From positions 744,001-808,000 of the forward strand of contig NZ_LT629749.1 in assembly GCF_900105065.1 (NCBI RefSeq): a DNA stretch of 64,000 bases, given 5' to 3'. The notes beneath the pieces were generated by a model, which was given only the letters and a program-made list of their open reading frames with translations, made no database searches and had not been told where the DNA came from. Source of the DNA: Friedmanniella luteola. GTDB lineage: Bacteria; Actinomycetota; Actinomycetes; Propionibacteriales; Propionibacteriaceae. This document shows, one piece after another, positions 16,040 to 25,507 of this stretch. Made by a program: the position numbers and the translations under genes. Numbering within the stretch: position 1 is the stretch's first letter; each line of letters opens with the position of its first letter.

Positions 16040-16999
16040 ATGGAAGAGCAGTCTGCCGTCCGGGCTCGTGGGGTGACCAAGGCCTTCGGCGACGTCGTCG
16101 CCCTCGACCGGGTGGACCTCGACGTGGTCGAGGGGCAGGTGCACGGCCTGATCGGCCCCAACGGAGCCGGCAAGTCGACGCTGCTGGGTCTGCTCCTGGG
16201 CCTGGCCGTCGCCGACAGCGGCGAGCTCGAGATCCTCGGCACCCGCGTCGGCCGTCGGCTGCCGGTGCCCGAGGGGATCGCGGGCTTCGTCGACGGGCCC
16301 GGGCTGTACCCCTCCCTGACCCCGCGGCAGAACCTCGCGGCCCTGGCCTCGCTGCGGGGTCGTGGTGCCCGGAACGTCGACCGGGCGCTGGAGCGGGTGG
16401 GGCTGGGCGACGTCGCCGACGACCGGGTCCGCGGGTTCTCGCTCGGCATGCGGCAGCGTCTCGGGCTGGCCGCGGCGATCCTGACCCGGCCGCGGCTGCT
16501 GGTGCTCGACGAGCCCGCCAACGGCCTCGACCCCGTGGGCAGCCGCCAGGTCCACCGGGTGATCGCGCAGCTCGCCGACGCCGGGACCGCGGTGGTGCTG
16601 TCCAGCCATCGGATGGACGACCTGGCCGCGCTCTGCTCCGAGGTCACCCTCCTCGCCACCGGCCGGGTGGTGTTCTCCGGCCCGGTGGAGAAGCTCGCGG
16701 CCGAGAGCGGCGAGCTGGACTACCGGCTGCGCAGCACCGACCCCGCCACCGCGCGCGCCGTCGCCGCCCAGGTGCAGGGCCTCCGCCGCCCGACCGCCCG
16801 CGAGCCCCACCAGCGACGTGAGGAGGACGTCCTGGTCGTCCGGGGTCCGGTCCAGGCCCTCGACGAGCTGGTGGTGCGACTGGTCGGCGCCGGCGTGGGG
16901 ATCCGCGAGCTCGGACCGGTGGTGCCGCCACTGGAGGCGGCGTTCCTGGCCCTGACCGGCGACGACGACGCGACGGCCGTCGAGAAGGAGGTCCGATGA
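16040..16999 (+). CDS. ABC transporter ATP-binding protein
   Basis: The 319-residue ATPase has Walker A GPNGAGKST (39-47), an LGMRQR signature (135-140) and Walker B RLLVLDEPANGLDP (152-165). The C-terminal ~90 residues form the regulatory tail common in ABC-2 exporters of the CcmA/NatA group. The ATG follows a GGGGG-type site. The permease start overlaps its stop by 4 bases (ATGA), and a secreted propeller/phosphoesterase gene follows, so the three genes form one operon. The exporter's cargo is unknown. It may act on a cell-surface component that the third gene product also handles (inference). Confidence 0.88.
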   Translation: MEEQSAVRARGVTKAFGDVVALDRVDLDVVEGQVHGLIGPNGAGKSTLLGLLLGLAVADSGELEILGTRVGRRLPVPEGIAGFVDGPGLYPSLTPRQNLAALASLRGRGARNVDRALERVGLGDVADDRVRGFSLGMRQRLGLAAAILTRPRLLVLDEPANGLDPVGSRQVHRVIAQLADAGTAVVLSSHRMDDLAALCSEVTLLATGRVVFSGPVEKLAAESGELDYRLRSTDPATARAVAAQVQGLRRPTAREPHQRREEDVLVVRGPVQALDELVVRLVGAGVGIRELGPVVPPLEAAFLALTGDDDATAVEKEVR

Positions 17000-18348
17000 C
17001 GGCCGTCGCCCTGCCCGAGGTGGCGGCGCGGCCCGCGCCGGTGCTGAGCGCGTTCCGCTTCGAGCTGCTCAAGCTGCTGTCCCAGTGGCGGGTCCGCATC
17101 CTGCTGGCCGCGTGCTGGGTCGGACCCGGCGCGTTCGTCGCGGTGGTCAGCCGGCAGAGCGCGCTGCCGTCCGACACGGTCTTCGGCCGGCTGATGAACG
17201 CGAGCGGCTGGGCCGGGGCGCTGGTCGTGCTCGCCTTCGGGTGCAGCTGGGCCCTCCCGCTGCTCACGGCGCTGGTCGCGGGCGACGTCTTCGCGGTGGA
17301 GGACCGGCTGGGCACCTGGCGGCACCTGCTGGTCGCCGTCCGCTCGAAGCGCCGGATCTTCGCGGCCAAGGCGCTCGCGAGCGTCGGCGTGATCCTGCTG
17401 CTCGTGGCCGGGCTCGCCACCTCGAGCCTGGTCGGTGGTCTCGCCTCGGCGGGCGACCGCCCGCTGTCGGGCCTCGACGGCCACGGGTTCAGCGGCTCCC
17501 AGGTCGCCGGCCGGTTCCTGCTCGCCTGGCTGTGCGTGCTGGCCCCGACCCTGGCCTTCGCCGCCGTCGGGCTGCTGGGCTCGGTGGCCCTCGGACGGTC
17601 GCCGATGGGGCTGGTGCTGCCGGCCGTGCTCGCCGTCGGGCTGGCCCTCGTGGAGATGCTGCCGCTGCCGCTCGTCGTGCGGCTCGCCCTCCCCAGCCAG
17701 GCGTTCATCGCCTGGCGCGGCCTCTTCACCGAGGAGGCGCAGGCGGGACCCCTCGTCATCGGGGTGCTCGTCGCGCTGGCCTGGGCGGTGGTGGCCACGG
17801 CCGCCGCCCACCGCCTCTTCCTGCGCCGCGACTTCACCGACCTGGCGAACGACGGGTCCGGCACGCGGGTCGTGCTGGCCGGGCTCCTGCCCCTGGCGGT
17901 CCTCACCGCCCTGTCGGTCGTCGTGGTCGCGGTGGCCACCCCGGCCACGGGCTCGGGGATCGACCGGGCGAAGCTCGAGGGCTCCCTCGCCACGTCCTAC
18001 GGCCACCTCTACCGCCTCCAGACCGAGCAGCTGAACCGGCCCCCGGTCACGGAGGCGCAGCTGCAGACCACCGTGGCCTGCGACAAGGGCGGCTCCCTCG
18101 TGACCGACGACGGCCCCGGCACCGACTGGCGCTGCGTCGTGTCGTGGCACCTCCCGGGCGCGACCGCCGTCGGGTCCGCCACCTACCAGCTCGACGTCAC
18201 CGCCGACGGGCGCTACGTCGCCGACGGCGACGGGCCCCAGGAGGTCAACGGCTTCTTCCAGGTCCAGGCCCCCCACGGGATCGCTCCCAACCCCCTCTGG
18301 CAGTTCGACGGCTCCGTCGACCTGTTGTCCCCCCCTCGAAAGGACTGA
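16996..18348 (+). CDS. ABC-2 type permease with extracytoplasmic C-terminal domain
   Basis: The 450-residue protein has about six hydrophobic segments between residues 25 and 320. A roughly 120-residue soluble tail follows the last helix, predicted to face outside. The tail has two Cys (VACDKGG and DWRCVVSW) that could form a disulfide, and a VTADGRYVADGDGP turn. Most ABC-2 permeases lack such a domain. ATG-TGA overlap with the ATPase indicates coupled translation, and only 2 bases separate its stop from the next gene's start. It is the membrane part of the exporter; the outer domain may contact the secreted partner encoded next (inference). Confidence 0.82.
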   Translation: MTAVALPEVAARPAPVLSAFRFELLKLLSQWRVRILLAACWVGPGAFVAVVSRQSALPSDTVFGRLMNASGWAGALVVLAFGCSWALPLLTALVAGDVFAVEDRLGTWRHLLVAVRSKRRIFAAKALASVGVILLLVAGLATSSLVGGLASAGDRPLSGLDGHGFSGSQVAGRFLLAWLCVLAPTLAFAAVGLLGSVALGRSPMGLVLPAVLAVGLALVEMLPLPLVVRLALPSQAFIAWRGLFTEEAQAGPLVIGVLVALAWAVVATAAAHRLFLRRDFTDLANDGSGTRVVLAGLLPLAVLTALSVVVVAVATPATGSGIDRAKLEGSLATSYGHLYRLQTEQLNRPPVTEAQLQTTVACDKGGSLVTDDGPGTDWRCVVSWHLPGATAVGSATYQLDVTADGRYVADGDGPQEVNGFFQVQAPHGIAPNPLWQFDGSVDLLSPPRKD

Positions 18349-18350
18349 TC

Positions 18351-21212
18351 ATGCAGGTCAGACGCCAACGTCGATCCGCGACCCGGGCCCCCTCCCGGCC
18401 CTTCTGGCACCGTCGCCCCGGACAGCTCGTGGTGGTCGGCATCGCGACCCTCGCCGTCCTCAGCAGCGGGGCCGCCTACGGCACCACGAAGGTGTTCGGC
18501 CGGCACCAGGTGGGGACCACGTCCGCCGCCGGCCTGCAGATCTCCTCCGACCAGGTCCTGAAGCCGCTCGGCCAGCGCGTGGTCACCAGGTACGGCAAGT
18601 TCATGGGGTCCACCGTCAGCCCCGACCAGCGGTTCCTGGCGGCCAGCAGCACCGACAAGAACGTCGTGCTGCAGATCATCGACCTGGACCGCGGCACCCC
18701 GGTCTGGTTGGTCGGGAGCGCCGCCGGGGTCAACCAGAAGCTCGCCGACCGCAGCGTCGGCCAGGAAGGGCCGACGTACTCACCCGACGGCAAGTTCCTC
18801 TGGCTGCCCCAGGCCACCGGGCTGACCCGGTTCCCCGTGAACCCCGACGGCACCCTCGGTACCGCGACCACCATCGCGCTGCCGACGAAGACGATCACCC
18901 CCAGCTCGACGTCGCCCGACCTGGACGAGCTGGCCCCGCTGCCCGGGAAGTCGGTCTTCTCCGCCGACGGCTCGACGCTGTACGTGCCGGTGAACGGTCA
19001 GAACACGGTGGTGGCCCTCGACGCGACGACCGGCGAGGTGGAGCAGACCTGGGACGTCGGCATCGCACCCCGGGCGCTCGCCCTCGTCCGGAACAAGCTC
19101 TACGTCAGCAACGAGGGCGGCCGCACGGCCGAGGCCGGGGACACCACGATCGAGTCCTACGGCACCAGGGTGCCGGCGAACGGCGTCAAGGGCACCTCGA
19201 CGACCGGCACGGTGAGCGTCATCAACACGGCCGCACCCACGGCCGGGGTGAGCTCCGTCGAGGTGGGTCTGCACCCGACGGCGCTGCACGCGGAGGGGAA
19301 CGCGCTCTTCGTCACCAACACCTTCGACGACACCGTCTCGGTGATCGACACCGACGTCGACCAGGTCGTCCAGACCATCAGCACCAAGCCGTGGGCGTCG
19401 TCCAAGGTCGGGTACCAGCCCAACAGCGTCGCCACGACCAGGGACGGCCACCTGCTGGTGACGCTGGGTCGGGCGAACGCGGTCGCGGTGTACCGCTACC
19501 ACGGCGACCCGCAGGAGCCGGTGGACTACCTCGGACTGCTGCCGACGGACTACTACCCGGCGGACCTGGCGTCCCTCGGTGGCGGTGACGTCGTCGTCAC
19601 CAACACCCGGGGGATCGACGCCCGCGGTCCGGAGCTCGCCTTCGACAAGGGCCAGGGCACGGTGCTGGCCACCGGCCACGGCACGCACAGCACGACCGCG
19701 TCGCTGACCCGTTTCACCCTTCCGGCCGACCAGGAGATCGCCCGGTACACCAAGACGGTCTTCGCGCAGAACGGCTGGACCAAGAACGACGTCAAGAAGG
19801 CCACCGCCAAGAAGGCCACCGCCAAGAAGGCCGCGCCGGTGCCGGTGCCCGAGCGCGTCGGTGACCCGTCGACGATCGAGCACGTCTTCCTGCTGGTCAA
19901 GGAGAACCGCACCTACGACCAGGTCTACGGCGACGACGCGCGCGGCAACGGCGACCCGACGCTCGCCCAGTTCGGCCGCAGGGTCACCCCCAACCAGCAC
20001 GCGCTGGCCAAGCAGTTCGGCCTGTACGACAACTTCTACGACGTCGGCACCAACTCCGCCGAGGGCCACAACTGGGTGATGCAGGGGGACAACCCGGAGT
20101 ACACCGAGTCCAGCGCGGGCGAGTACATCCGGAGCTACGACACGGAGAACGACGTCCTCGGTCACCAGCGGTCCGGCTTCCTGTGGACCGCCGTCCAGGC
20201 TGCCGGCGGCACGGCTCGCAACTTCGGCGAGTTCATGGCGTTCGAGAACAAGCCGGAAGGCGCCACGTGGCAGCAGTACTACTGCGCCTCCACGAGCGTG
20301 GAGGCCGGCGGCAACCCCGCGCAGCTGACCGACCCGGACATCCGGGTGGACGAGCAGTCGCCCATCCCGTCGCTGAACGCGATCTCGAACCACGACGCGC
20401 CGCAGTTCGACACCGACATCCCGGACCTCTACCGCTACCAGATCTGGAAGCAGGAGTTCGAGAGAAAGGGCCCCGCCAACCTCAACATGATGTGGCTCTC
20501 CAGCGACCACACGGGTGGGCCGGTCAGCCCGGAGGCCCAGGTGGCCGACGGTGACGTCGCGGTGGGCAAGATCGTCGACGAGATCTCGCACAGCAAGTAC
20601 TGGAAGAACTCGGTCGTCTTCGTCGTCGAGGACGACAGCCAGGACGGCGCGGACCACGTGGACGGCCACCGGGCCCCGGTCCAGGTGATCAGCCCGTGGG
20701 CGTCGCACGGCAAGGTGGACTCCACCTACTACTCCCAGATCACCATGGTCCGCACGATCGAGCAGATCCTCGGCGCCCAGCCGCTCAACCAGAAGGTGGC
20801 CGCGGCGACGCCCATGTACGGGGCCTTCACCCAGAAGCCGGACTACAAGCCGTTCACCACGCGCCCGAACCAGGTGCCGCTGACCGAGGGCATCCAGACG
20901 CCGCCGGCGTGCGGACCGGACACGCTCGGCCTGAAGGGCGTCGCGGCCGAGAAGCTCGCGACGACGCAGGAGCGGGCGACGGCGGTGCCTGCCGCCCGGA
21001 AGGCCGTCGCCGGGGCCTGGTCGGCGTGGAGCCGCAACCAGCACTTCGGGGGCAACAGTGCTCGGCCGGACTACGCCCACCCCGAGCAGATGAACCGCTA
21101 CACCTGGTACCGGACGCACGGCTGGACGAAGCCCTACCCGGGTGACTCCACGATCTACGCCCCCACCGAGGTGCCGGGCGCAGCCATCCCCGGGGTCGAC
21201 GGTGATCGCTGA
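18351..21212 (+). CDS. surface-anchored or secreted YncE-like beta-propeller fused to a phosphoesterase domain
   Basis: The 953-residue protein begins with a basic region and a single hydrophobic segment (26-44), a signal anchor or uncleaved signal. A YncE-type propeller (about 55-480) follows, with repeats such as SVINTAAPT and VSVIDTDVDQVVQTI. A Lys/Ala linker built on KKATAKKATAKK (482-496) joins it to a PF04185-type phosphoesterase domain (about 505-830), with EHVFLLVKENRTYDQ, TNSAEGHNW and VVFVVEDDSQDGADHVDGHR as metal-site segments. That family includes acid phosphatases and phospholipase C-like enzymes. It would act outside the membrane, possibly releasing phosphate or processing phospholipid or polymer. 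It is the last gene of the ABC operon, with a GAAAGGA ribosome site. Confidence 0.88.
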   Translation: MQVRRQRRSATRAPSRPFWHRRPGQLVVVGIATLAVLSSGAAYGTTKVFGRHQVGTTSAAGLQISSDQVLKPLGQRVVTRYGKFMGSTVSPDQRFLAASSTDKNVVLQIIDLDRGTPVWLVGSAAGVNQKLADRSVGQEGPTYSPDGKFLWLPQATGLTRFPVNPDGTLGTATTIALPTKTITPSSTSPDLDELAPLPGKSVFSADGSTLYVPVNGQNTVVALDATTGEVEQTWDVGIAPRALALVRNKLYVSNEGGRTAEAGDTTIESYGTRVPANGVKGTSTTGTVSVINTAAPTAGVSSVEVGLHPTALHAEGNALFVTNTFDDTVSVIDTDVDQVVQTISTKPWASSKVGYQPNSVATTRDGHLLVTLGRANAVAVYRYHGDPQEPVDYLGLLPTDYYPADLASLGGGDVVVTNTRGIDARGPELAFDKGQGTVLATGHGTHSTTASLTRFTLPADQEIARYTKTVFAQNGWTKNDVKKATAKKATAKKAAPVPVPERVGDPSTIEHVFLLVKENRTYDQVYGDDARGNGDPTLAQFGRRVTPNQHALAKQFGLYDNFYDVGTNSAEGHNWVMQGDNPEYTESSAGEYIRSYDTENDVLGHQRSGFLWTAVQAAGGTARNFGEFMAFENKPEGATWQQYYCASTSVEAGGNPAQLTDPDIRVDEQSPIPSLNAISNHDAPQFDTDIPDLYRYQIWKQEFERKGPANLNMMWLSSDHTGGPVSPEAQVADGDVAVGKIVDEISHSKYWKNSVVFVVEDDSQDGADHVDGHRAPVQVISPWASHGKVDSTYYSQITMVRTIEQILGAQPLNQKVAAATPMYGAFTQKPDYKPFTTRPNQVPLTEGIQTPPACGPDTLGLKGVAAEKLATTQERATAVPAARKAVAGAWSAWSRNQHFGGNSARPDYAHPEQMNRYTWYRTHGWTKPYPGDSTIYAPTEVPGAAIPGVDGDR
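19794..19832 (+). repeat. 15-base in-frame tandem repeat in the interdomain linker
   Basis: The unit AAGAAGGCCACCGCC occurs twice and is followed by a partial third copy, encoding the KKATA linker of the propeller/phosphoesterase protein. Unit number could vary between strains without breaking the frame. Confidence 0.8.
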
Positions 21213-21244
21213 CCGCCACCGCTGACCTCCGCGTCGGTGCGACC

Positions 21245-21278
21245 AGGACGGCTCGCCGGGTGACCGGCGGGCCGTCCT
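21245..21278 (+). terminator. hairpin terminator after the ABC/phosphoesterase operon
   Basis: AGGACGGC (21245-21252) pairs exactly with GCCGTCCT (21271-21278), with an inner GCCGG/CCGGC pairing, 33 bases after the phosphoesterase stop. There is no U-tract, as is usual in high-GC actinobacteria. Confidence 0.7.
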
Positions 21279-21419
21279 GCCGCCCGGGGCCCGAGCCTCG
21301 CCGGGCGGCGGCAACCACCCCCGTTAGGACTTGTCAAGACCACCGCCTACCTTGGAGTGATCGGGAGGGAGCGCCAGCCGGCGCGTCCACTCGACCATGA
21401 ATCGGAAGCGGACGGACTT

Positions 21420-21806
21420 ATGCGCAGCGGTACCTTGAAGGCCACAGGACTCGGATCGAAGAGCTTCGAGGGGGACGAGGGCGTCGCCCTGTCACCCCGG
21501 CGGCAGCTGGACTTCGAGTGCCCCGCCCACCATCGCTTCTCCATCGTCTTCTCCGACGAGGCGCAGCTGCCCACCGCGTGGGACTGCCCGACCTGCTGGG
21601 CGACTGCGGTCCGCAGCGACGGCGTCACCTCGGTGGCTCCCGACGTGAAGCCGACCCGCACCCACTGGGACATGCTGCGCGAGCGTCGCTCCGTCGCGGA
21701 GCTCGAGGAGATCCTCGCCGAGCGGCTCGCGCTGCTCAAGGCCGGCACCATCGGCCCGAACGCCTACGAGCGGATCGCCATCGCCGGCAAGCGCAAGGCC
21801 GGCTAG
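21420..21806 (+). CDS. rbpA: RNA polymerase-binding protein RbpA
   Basis: The 128-residue protein matches RbpA, which binds the principal sigma factor and RNA polymerase and stabilises the open promoter complex in actinobacteria. Visible features are the zinc-ribbon ligands (CPAHH, then WDCPTC) and the sigma-interaction end containing RTHWDMLRERRSVAELEEIL. The conserved LxxRLALLKAG-type end matches other members. ATG at 21420 is chosen because family members begin 20-25 residues before the ribbon. The gene stands alone with a terminator on its left and a convergent gene on its right. RbpA is normally essential or strongly growth-promoting. Confidence 0.92.
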   Translation: MRSGTLKATGLGSKSFEGDEGVALSPRRQLDFECPAHHRFSIVFSDEAQLPTAWDCPTCWATAVRSDGVTSVAPDVKPTRTHWDMLRERRSVAELEEILAERLALLKAGTIGPNAYERIAIAGKRKAG

Positions 21807-21824
21807 CCGACCGGCGGGTCCGGC

Positions 21825-24380
21825 TCACGTCGGGGGCTGCCGCGTCAGCTCGCTCAGCCCCAGCATCCGGTCCATCAGCCGGAGGCGGTAGCTGAGCCCC
21901 AGGGCGAGGAACCAGAGCAGCAGCAGCGGGAGCGCCGTCTCGTAGACGATCCCGGCCGGCCTGGTCAGCCCGAAGTAGTCCCGCAGCGTGGGGACCACCA
22001 GGGCGGTGACCAGGCCCGCGAGGAGGACGACGACGAGGACCGCGGGCCGCTTGTCCGGGCTCGGACGCGTCCAGGCGGCGAACAGCCGGCCGGGCGGTTC
22101 GAGGAACAGGATCAGCAGGATGGACGCCAGCGAGACGAAGGTCGAGAGTCCGGTCTGGGCGCCGAGGGTGGCCGCCGCCTCGGTGAAGGCGGCGTCCACG
22201 CCGTAGGTCAGGCCGGTGTACTGCTCGAACTCGGCGACGAGCCGGTCCCGCACCCCCGGGTCGTCGAAGCCCCGGGTGATGCTGGTGTAGAGGAACGTGT
22301 AGACGGCCACGGCGAAGCCCGCCGTCAGCACGGCCGCGGGAAGCACGAAGCGGGCCAGCTCGAGCAGCAGGTGCGGGTCGGGTCCGCGAGGCCGCGCCCA
22401 GGCGGTGAGGAAGAGCGTGGGCAGCCCGACGGTGAAGAGCGTGAGCCCGGTCTGCGCCGGTGAGTAGGGGAACCCCAGCCCGAGCATCGTGACGGTGACG
22501 ATGATCAGCGCCTGGGTGCACACCCGCGTCAGGAACACCTGCGCCGAGACGGCGATCCCGCCGATGATCCGACGGCCCTCGCGGCGGGCGGGCAGCAGGG
22601 CGGCCAGCGAGTCCTCGAGCAGGACGATGTCGGCGACGTCGCGGGCGACGGTGCTGCCGCTCCGCATCGCCACGCCCACGTCGGCGGCCTTCAGCGCCCG
22701 GGCGTCGTTCACGCCGTCGCCCACCATGGCCACGGAGCGGCCCCGCCGCTGCAGCGAGCGGACGACCCGCTCCTTCTGCTCGGGGGTGACCCGCCCGAAG
22801 ACGCTGCTGCGGGCCACGAGCACGTCCAGCTCGGCGTCGCCGAGCTGGTCGAGGCCGGCGCCGTGCACCGGTTCGGCCGACGGCAGCCCGGCGCGGGCGG
22901 CGAGGGTGGCGACGGTGCCCGGGTCGTCCCCGGAGAGGACCACCAGCTCGATGCCCTCCGCCCGCAGCCGGGCGACGGTGTCGGGGACGTCGGGGCGGAG
23001 CTCGTCCGCGAGGGCCACCAGGGCGAGCGGCTCGAGCGCCGGCAGCGCGGGCTGGCCGTCCGGCGAGCGGAGCGGGGCGGCCGGGTCGGTGGCGCGGGCG
23101 AAGACGAGCACCCGCAGCCCCTCGGCGGTCCGCGAGCGCACGGCGGGGCCGAGGTCGGGCCCGCCCAGGACCGCGGCGAGCGCCTCGGGCGCCCCCAGCA
23201 CCCACAGGGACTGCGTGGTGCGGACGGCGCTCCACCGCAGCGAGGACCGGAAGGGCACCTCCTCGAGCACCGGCACGCGCGCTGCGGGCAGCCGGGCGGC
23301 CAGGGCGGTGCCGGTGAGGTTCGCCGAGCCGGAGCTGGCGGCCATCGCCCCGAGCTCCTGCTCGACCTCGACGCCGTCGTGCCCGTCGAGCGGCGCCACC
23401 TCGACGACGGTGAGGCGGCCGGTGGTGAGGGTGCCGGTCTTGTCGGTGCAGACGACGTCGACGTTGCTCACCGACTCGACCGCGTTGACCCGCTGCACGA
23501 GCGCCCCGCGCCGCGACGAGGCGACGGCGCCGGCCGTGTAGGCGAGCACGATGAGGAAGAACAGGCCGTAGGGGACCAGGCCGGACAGCACGGCCGCGAT
23601 CTGCACGACCCGCACCAGCGTGAAGCCCTCCAGGGCGGCCTCCCCCAGGATGGCCCCGCTCATCAGGACCGCGACGACCATCACCAGGCGGACGCAGAAC
23701 GCCACCTGCTTCTGCAGGGGGGTGGTGTCGGTCGAGGCCTGCCGGGCCTCGGCGGTGAGCCGGGCCGCGTAGCTCGCCGCCCCCACGTCGCGCGCGAGCT
23801 GCCGCCCGCTGCCCCCGACGCTGTGGCTCCCCGAGAGCAGGTCCTCCCCAGGTCCCCGCAGCTGGGCGTCGGACTCCCCGGTCAGCAAGGACTCGTCCAC
23901 CTCGACGGCGCCGTCGAGGAGCGGCCCGTCGACGACCAGCTGGTCGCCGGGACGGATCCGGACGACGTCACCTCGGACCACCTCCTCGGGCAGCACCTCG
24001 GTGTCCCGCCCGTCCCGGACGACGAGCACCGGGCTGCGCTCCAGCAGCTGCAGGTGGTCGAGCTGACGCTTGGCCCGGATCTCCTGCACGGCGCTGATCA
24101 CCGCGTTCAGCAGCCCGATCGCCACGCTGATGAAGGCGTCGCCGGAGCGGCCGAGTGCGAGCAGGCCCGCCCCGATGACGAAGAGGATGCTGTTGTAGAA
24201 GTTGAAGACGTTCGTCCTGAGGATCCACAGGTACCCCCGCGACGACGCGCTCACCGCCCGGTTGCCCTCGCCCCGGCGCAGACGTGCTGCGGCCTCACCG
24301 CCCGTCAGGCCCGTCACCGGGGTGGTCGTGAGCTCCCCGTCGGTGATCGGGTCGCGGGCCGGGCGGGGCATGGGGACCAT
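21825..24380 (-). CDS. cation-translocating P-type ATPase (CtpE-like)
   Basis: The 851-residue pump has an N-terminal cation-ATPase region, an actuator with LLTGES (around 149-154), the phosphorylation motif DKTGTLT (about 310), GDGVND (about 553) and a C-terminal multi-helix region. The membrane motif before the phosphorylation site is LVPYGL, in place of the CPC/CPH of heavy-metal pumps or the PEGL of SERCA-type pumps. This points to the CtpE-type group; M. tuberculosis CtpE is implicated in calcium uptake. Two ATG codons (24380 and 24371) are possible starts and neither has a clear ribosome site. It is convergent with rbpA and divergent from a small hypothetical gene. Confidence 0.88.
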   Translation of the reverse strand: MVPMPRPARDPITDGELTTTPVTGLTGGEAAARLRRGEGNRAVSASSRGYLWILRTNVFNFYNSILFVIGAGLLALGRSGDAFISVAIGLLNAVISAVQEIRAKRQLDHLQLLERSPVLVVRDGRDTEVLPEEVVRGDVVRIRPGDQLVVDGPLLDGAVEVDESLLTGESDAQLRGPGEDLLSGSHSVGGSGRQLARDVGAASYAARLTAEARQASTDTTPLQKQVAFCVRLVMVVAVLMSGAILGEAALEGFTLVRVVQIAAVLSGLVPYGLFFLIVLAYTAGAVASSRRGALVQRVNAVESVSNVDVVCTDKTGTLTTGRLTVVEVAPLDGHDGVEVEQELGAMAASSGSANLTGTALAARLPAARVPVLEEVPFRSSLRWSAVRTTQSLWVLGAPEALAAVLGGPDLGPAVRSRTAEGLRVLVFARATDPAAPLRSPDGQPALPALEPLALVALADELRPDVPDTVARLRAEGIELVVLSGDDPGTVATLAARAGLPSAEPVHGAGLDQLGDAELDVLVARSSVFGRVTPEQKERVVRSLQRRGRSVAMVGDGVNDARALKAADVGVAMRSGSTVARDVADIVLLEDSLAALLPARREGRRIIGGIAVSAQVFLTRVCTQALIIVTVTMLGLGFPYSPAQTGLTLFTVGLPTLFLTAWARPRGPDPHLLLELARFVLPAAVLTAGFAVAVYTFLYTSITRGFDDPGVRDRLVAEFEQYTGLTYGVDAAFTEAAATLGAQTGLSTFVSLASILLILFLEPPGRLFAAWTRPSPDKRPAVLVVVLLAGLVTALVVPTLRDYFGLTRPAGIVYETALPLLLLWFLALGLSYRLRLMDRMLGLSELTRQPPT

Positions 24381-24470
24381 TGTGGGTCAGGCCTGGGCAG
24401 GTCGAGCCGGCTCGGCGACCCGGGGTCAGGGTCCGGCCGGGGCCGGCGTCGGCCGGGAGCGTCCCGCCCG

Positions 24471-24476
24471 TACGGT
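24471..24476 (+). promoter_or_regulatory. -10 box of a leaderless transcript
   Basis: TACGGT lies 6 bases before the GTG at 24483, and no ribosome site intervenes. This spacing puts the transcription start at or next to the start codon. Confidence 0.45.
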
Positions 24477-24482
24477 GACCAG

Positions 24483-24908
24483 GTGCACGTGAAGTCCCTC
24501 ATCCCCGGCGGCCGGCCCGTCCCGGCCCTGCTGGCCGCCACCAGCCCGGACGAGCTGCTCCGCCTGCGGCTCTCCCGGCAGGGCTGGGTCCCGTTCGGCC
24601 GGGCCCTGCAGCCGGGAGCCGTCGGGGAGGTGCGGGTCGGGGTCGACCGGGTCCAGGTGCTGGCCAACGGTCGGCTGGTGCTCGACGACAGCACGAACGC
24701 GGTCTCACCGCCCGGCTGGTGGGCCGCCGTCGACGACCTCGGCGGGCACTGCGTCGTCGTGGTGGTCCGGGAGGGGGCGGCCGACCTGACCGGACCGGAC
24801 GCCAGCGACCAGCTCGTCGCCCTCCTCGGCGCCGACCAGGCCATCTCCGCCGCGCTGCCGGTGGTCACCGACCTCGTCGACCGGGAGCCGACGGCGCCGC
24901 CCCGCTGA
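24483..24908 (+). CDS. hypothetical protein, soluble, 141 residues
   Basis: No family is recognised. The protein is acidic with no signal or membrane segment. Alternating hydrophobic strands (VRVGVDRVQVLANGRLVL, GGHCVVVVVREGAADL) suggest a small alpha/beta fold. The central PPGWWAAVDDLGGH segment is followed by a helix-rich end. The GTG start is supported by a TACGGT -10 box 6 bases upstream, consistent with leaderless expression, and by the divergent P-type ATPase gene ending the available space. The codon pattern (strong third-position GC) supports coding. It could be a partner of the divergent ATPase, but nothing in the sequence shows this. Confidence 0.6.
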   Translation: MHVKSLIPGGRPVPALLAATSPDELLRLRLSRQGWVPFGRALQPGAVGEVRVGVDRVQVLANGRLVLDDSTNAVSPPGWWAAVDDLGGHCVVVVVREGAADLTGPDASDQLVALLGADQAISAALPVVTDLVDREPTAPPR

Positions 24909-25507
24909 GCCAGCGCTCGTGACCCGATCCGGCCCGGGCGGGCCCACCCCGCGGCTCCTGGTCGTCCCCGCGGCGTCAGCCGACGCCGCGTCGACGAGCC
25001 GAGGCCGTGGAGTCTCCGACGGCCCGTCGCGCCCGGGACGGCAGCGCGGGCGACGAGCGCCCCAGAAACTGCCGTCATCTGGTGCCGGAGTGCGGTAGGA
25101 GAGCGCTCGTGTGGGTAGTGGCCCGAAAGACCGGAGCAGGCCCACGCATCCCGCCGGCCCGTGTTCCCCGCGCTGGCCGCGCGACCCCCCTGTGCGGGTG
25201 GCCTGTTCCGGTCTGACCCGCGTCGGCCCGCCACCCGGGCCCTTCGCCCCACGTCGCCGGGCCGATGGTCCTGCGCTCTCGCCGTTCGGCCGTGCAGAGG
25301 TGCCGTTCTCCCGTAGGTTGCCGCCAGGCTCCGCAGGTCTTGGGGGAGCTCGACCGCGGAGCTCAGGTCGGCGACACCCTGACGGGTCGCCGGCCGCTCC
25401 GCCGGCCGGTCGCTCCGGCCGCGCACGCCGTCGGGACGACGGCGGCCCCGCGACCCGGGTCCTCGACGTGCTCCTGCCCCGACGGCCGATCCGTCCGATG
25501 AGACGGC
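24909..25507. other. gene-poor interval
   Basis: About 600 bases without a convincing gene. Open frames exist on both strands but are Arg/Pro/Gly-rich, lack similarity and start without ribosome sites. A frame beginning GTG-TGG at 25112 after TAGGAG gives 34 residues and is not believable on its own. No rRNA, tmRNA, RNase P or SRP signature is seen. It may hold decayed coding sequence. Confidence 0.5.

Noticed and set aside
19794-19832. CRISPR-like direct repeats
   Set aside because: In-frame 15-base repeats that encode a protein linker.
21331-21353. Strong -35/-10 promoter of rbpA (TTGTCA and TACCTT)
   Set aside because: The two hexamers are only 11 bases apart, so they cannot form a standard promoter.
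25007-25216. Small gene in the 24.9-25.5 kb interval
   Set aside because: Arg/Pro-rich, no ribosome site, no family, incomplete -10; not supported.
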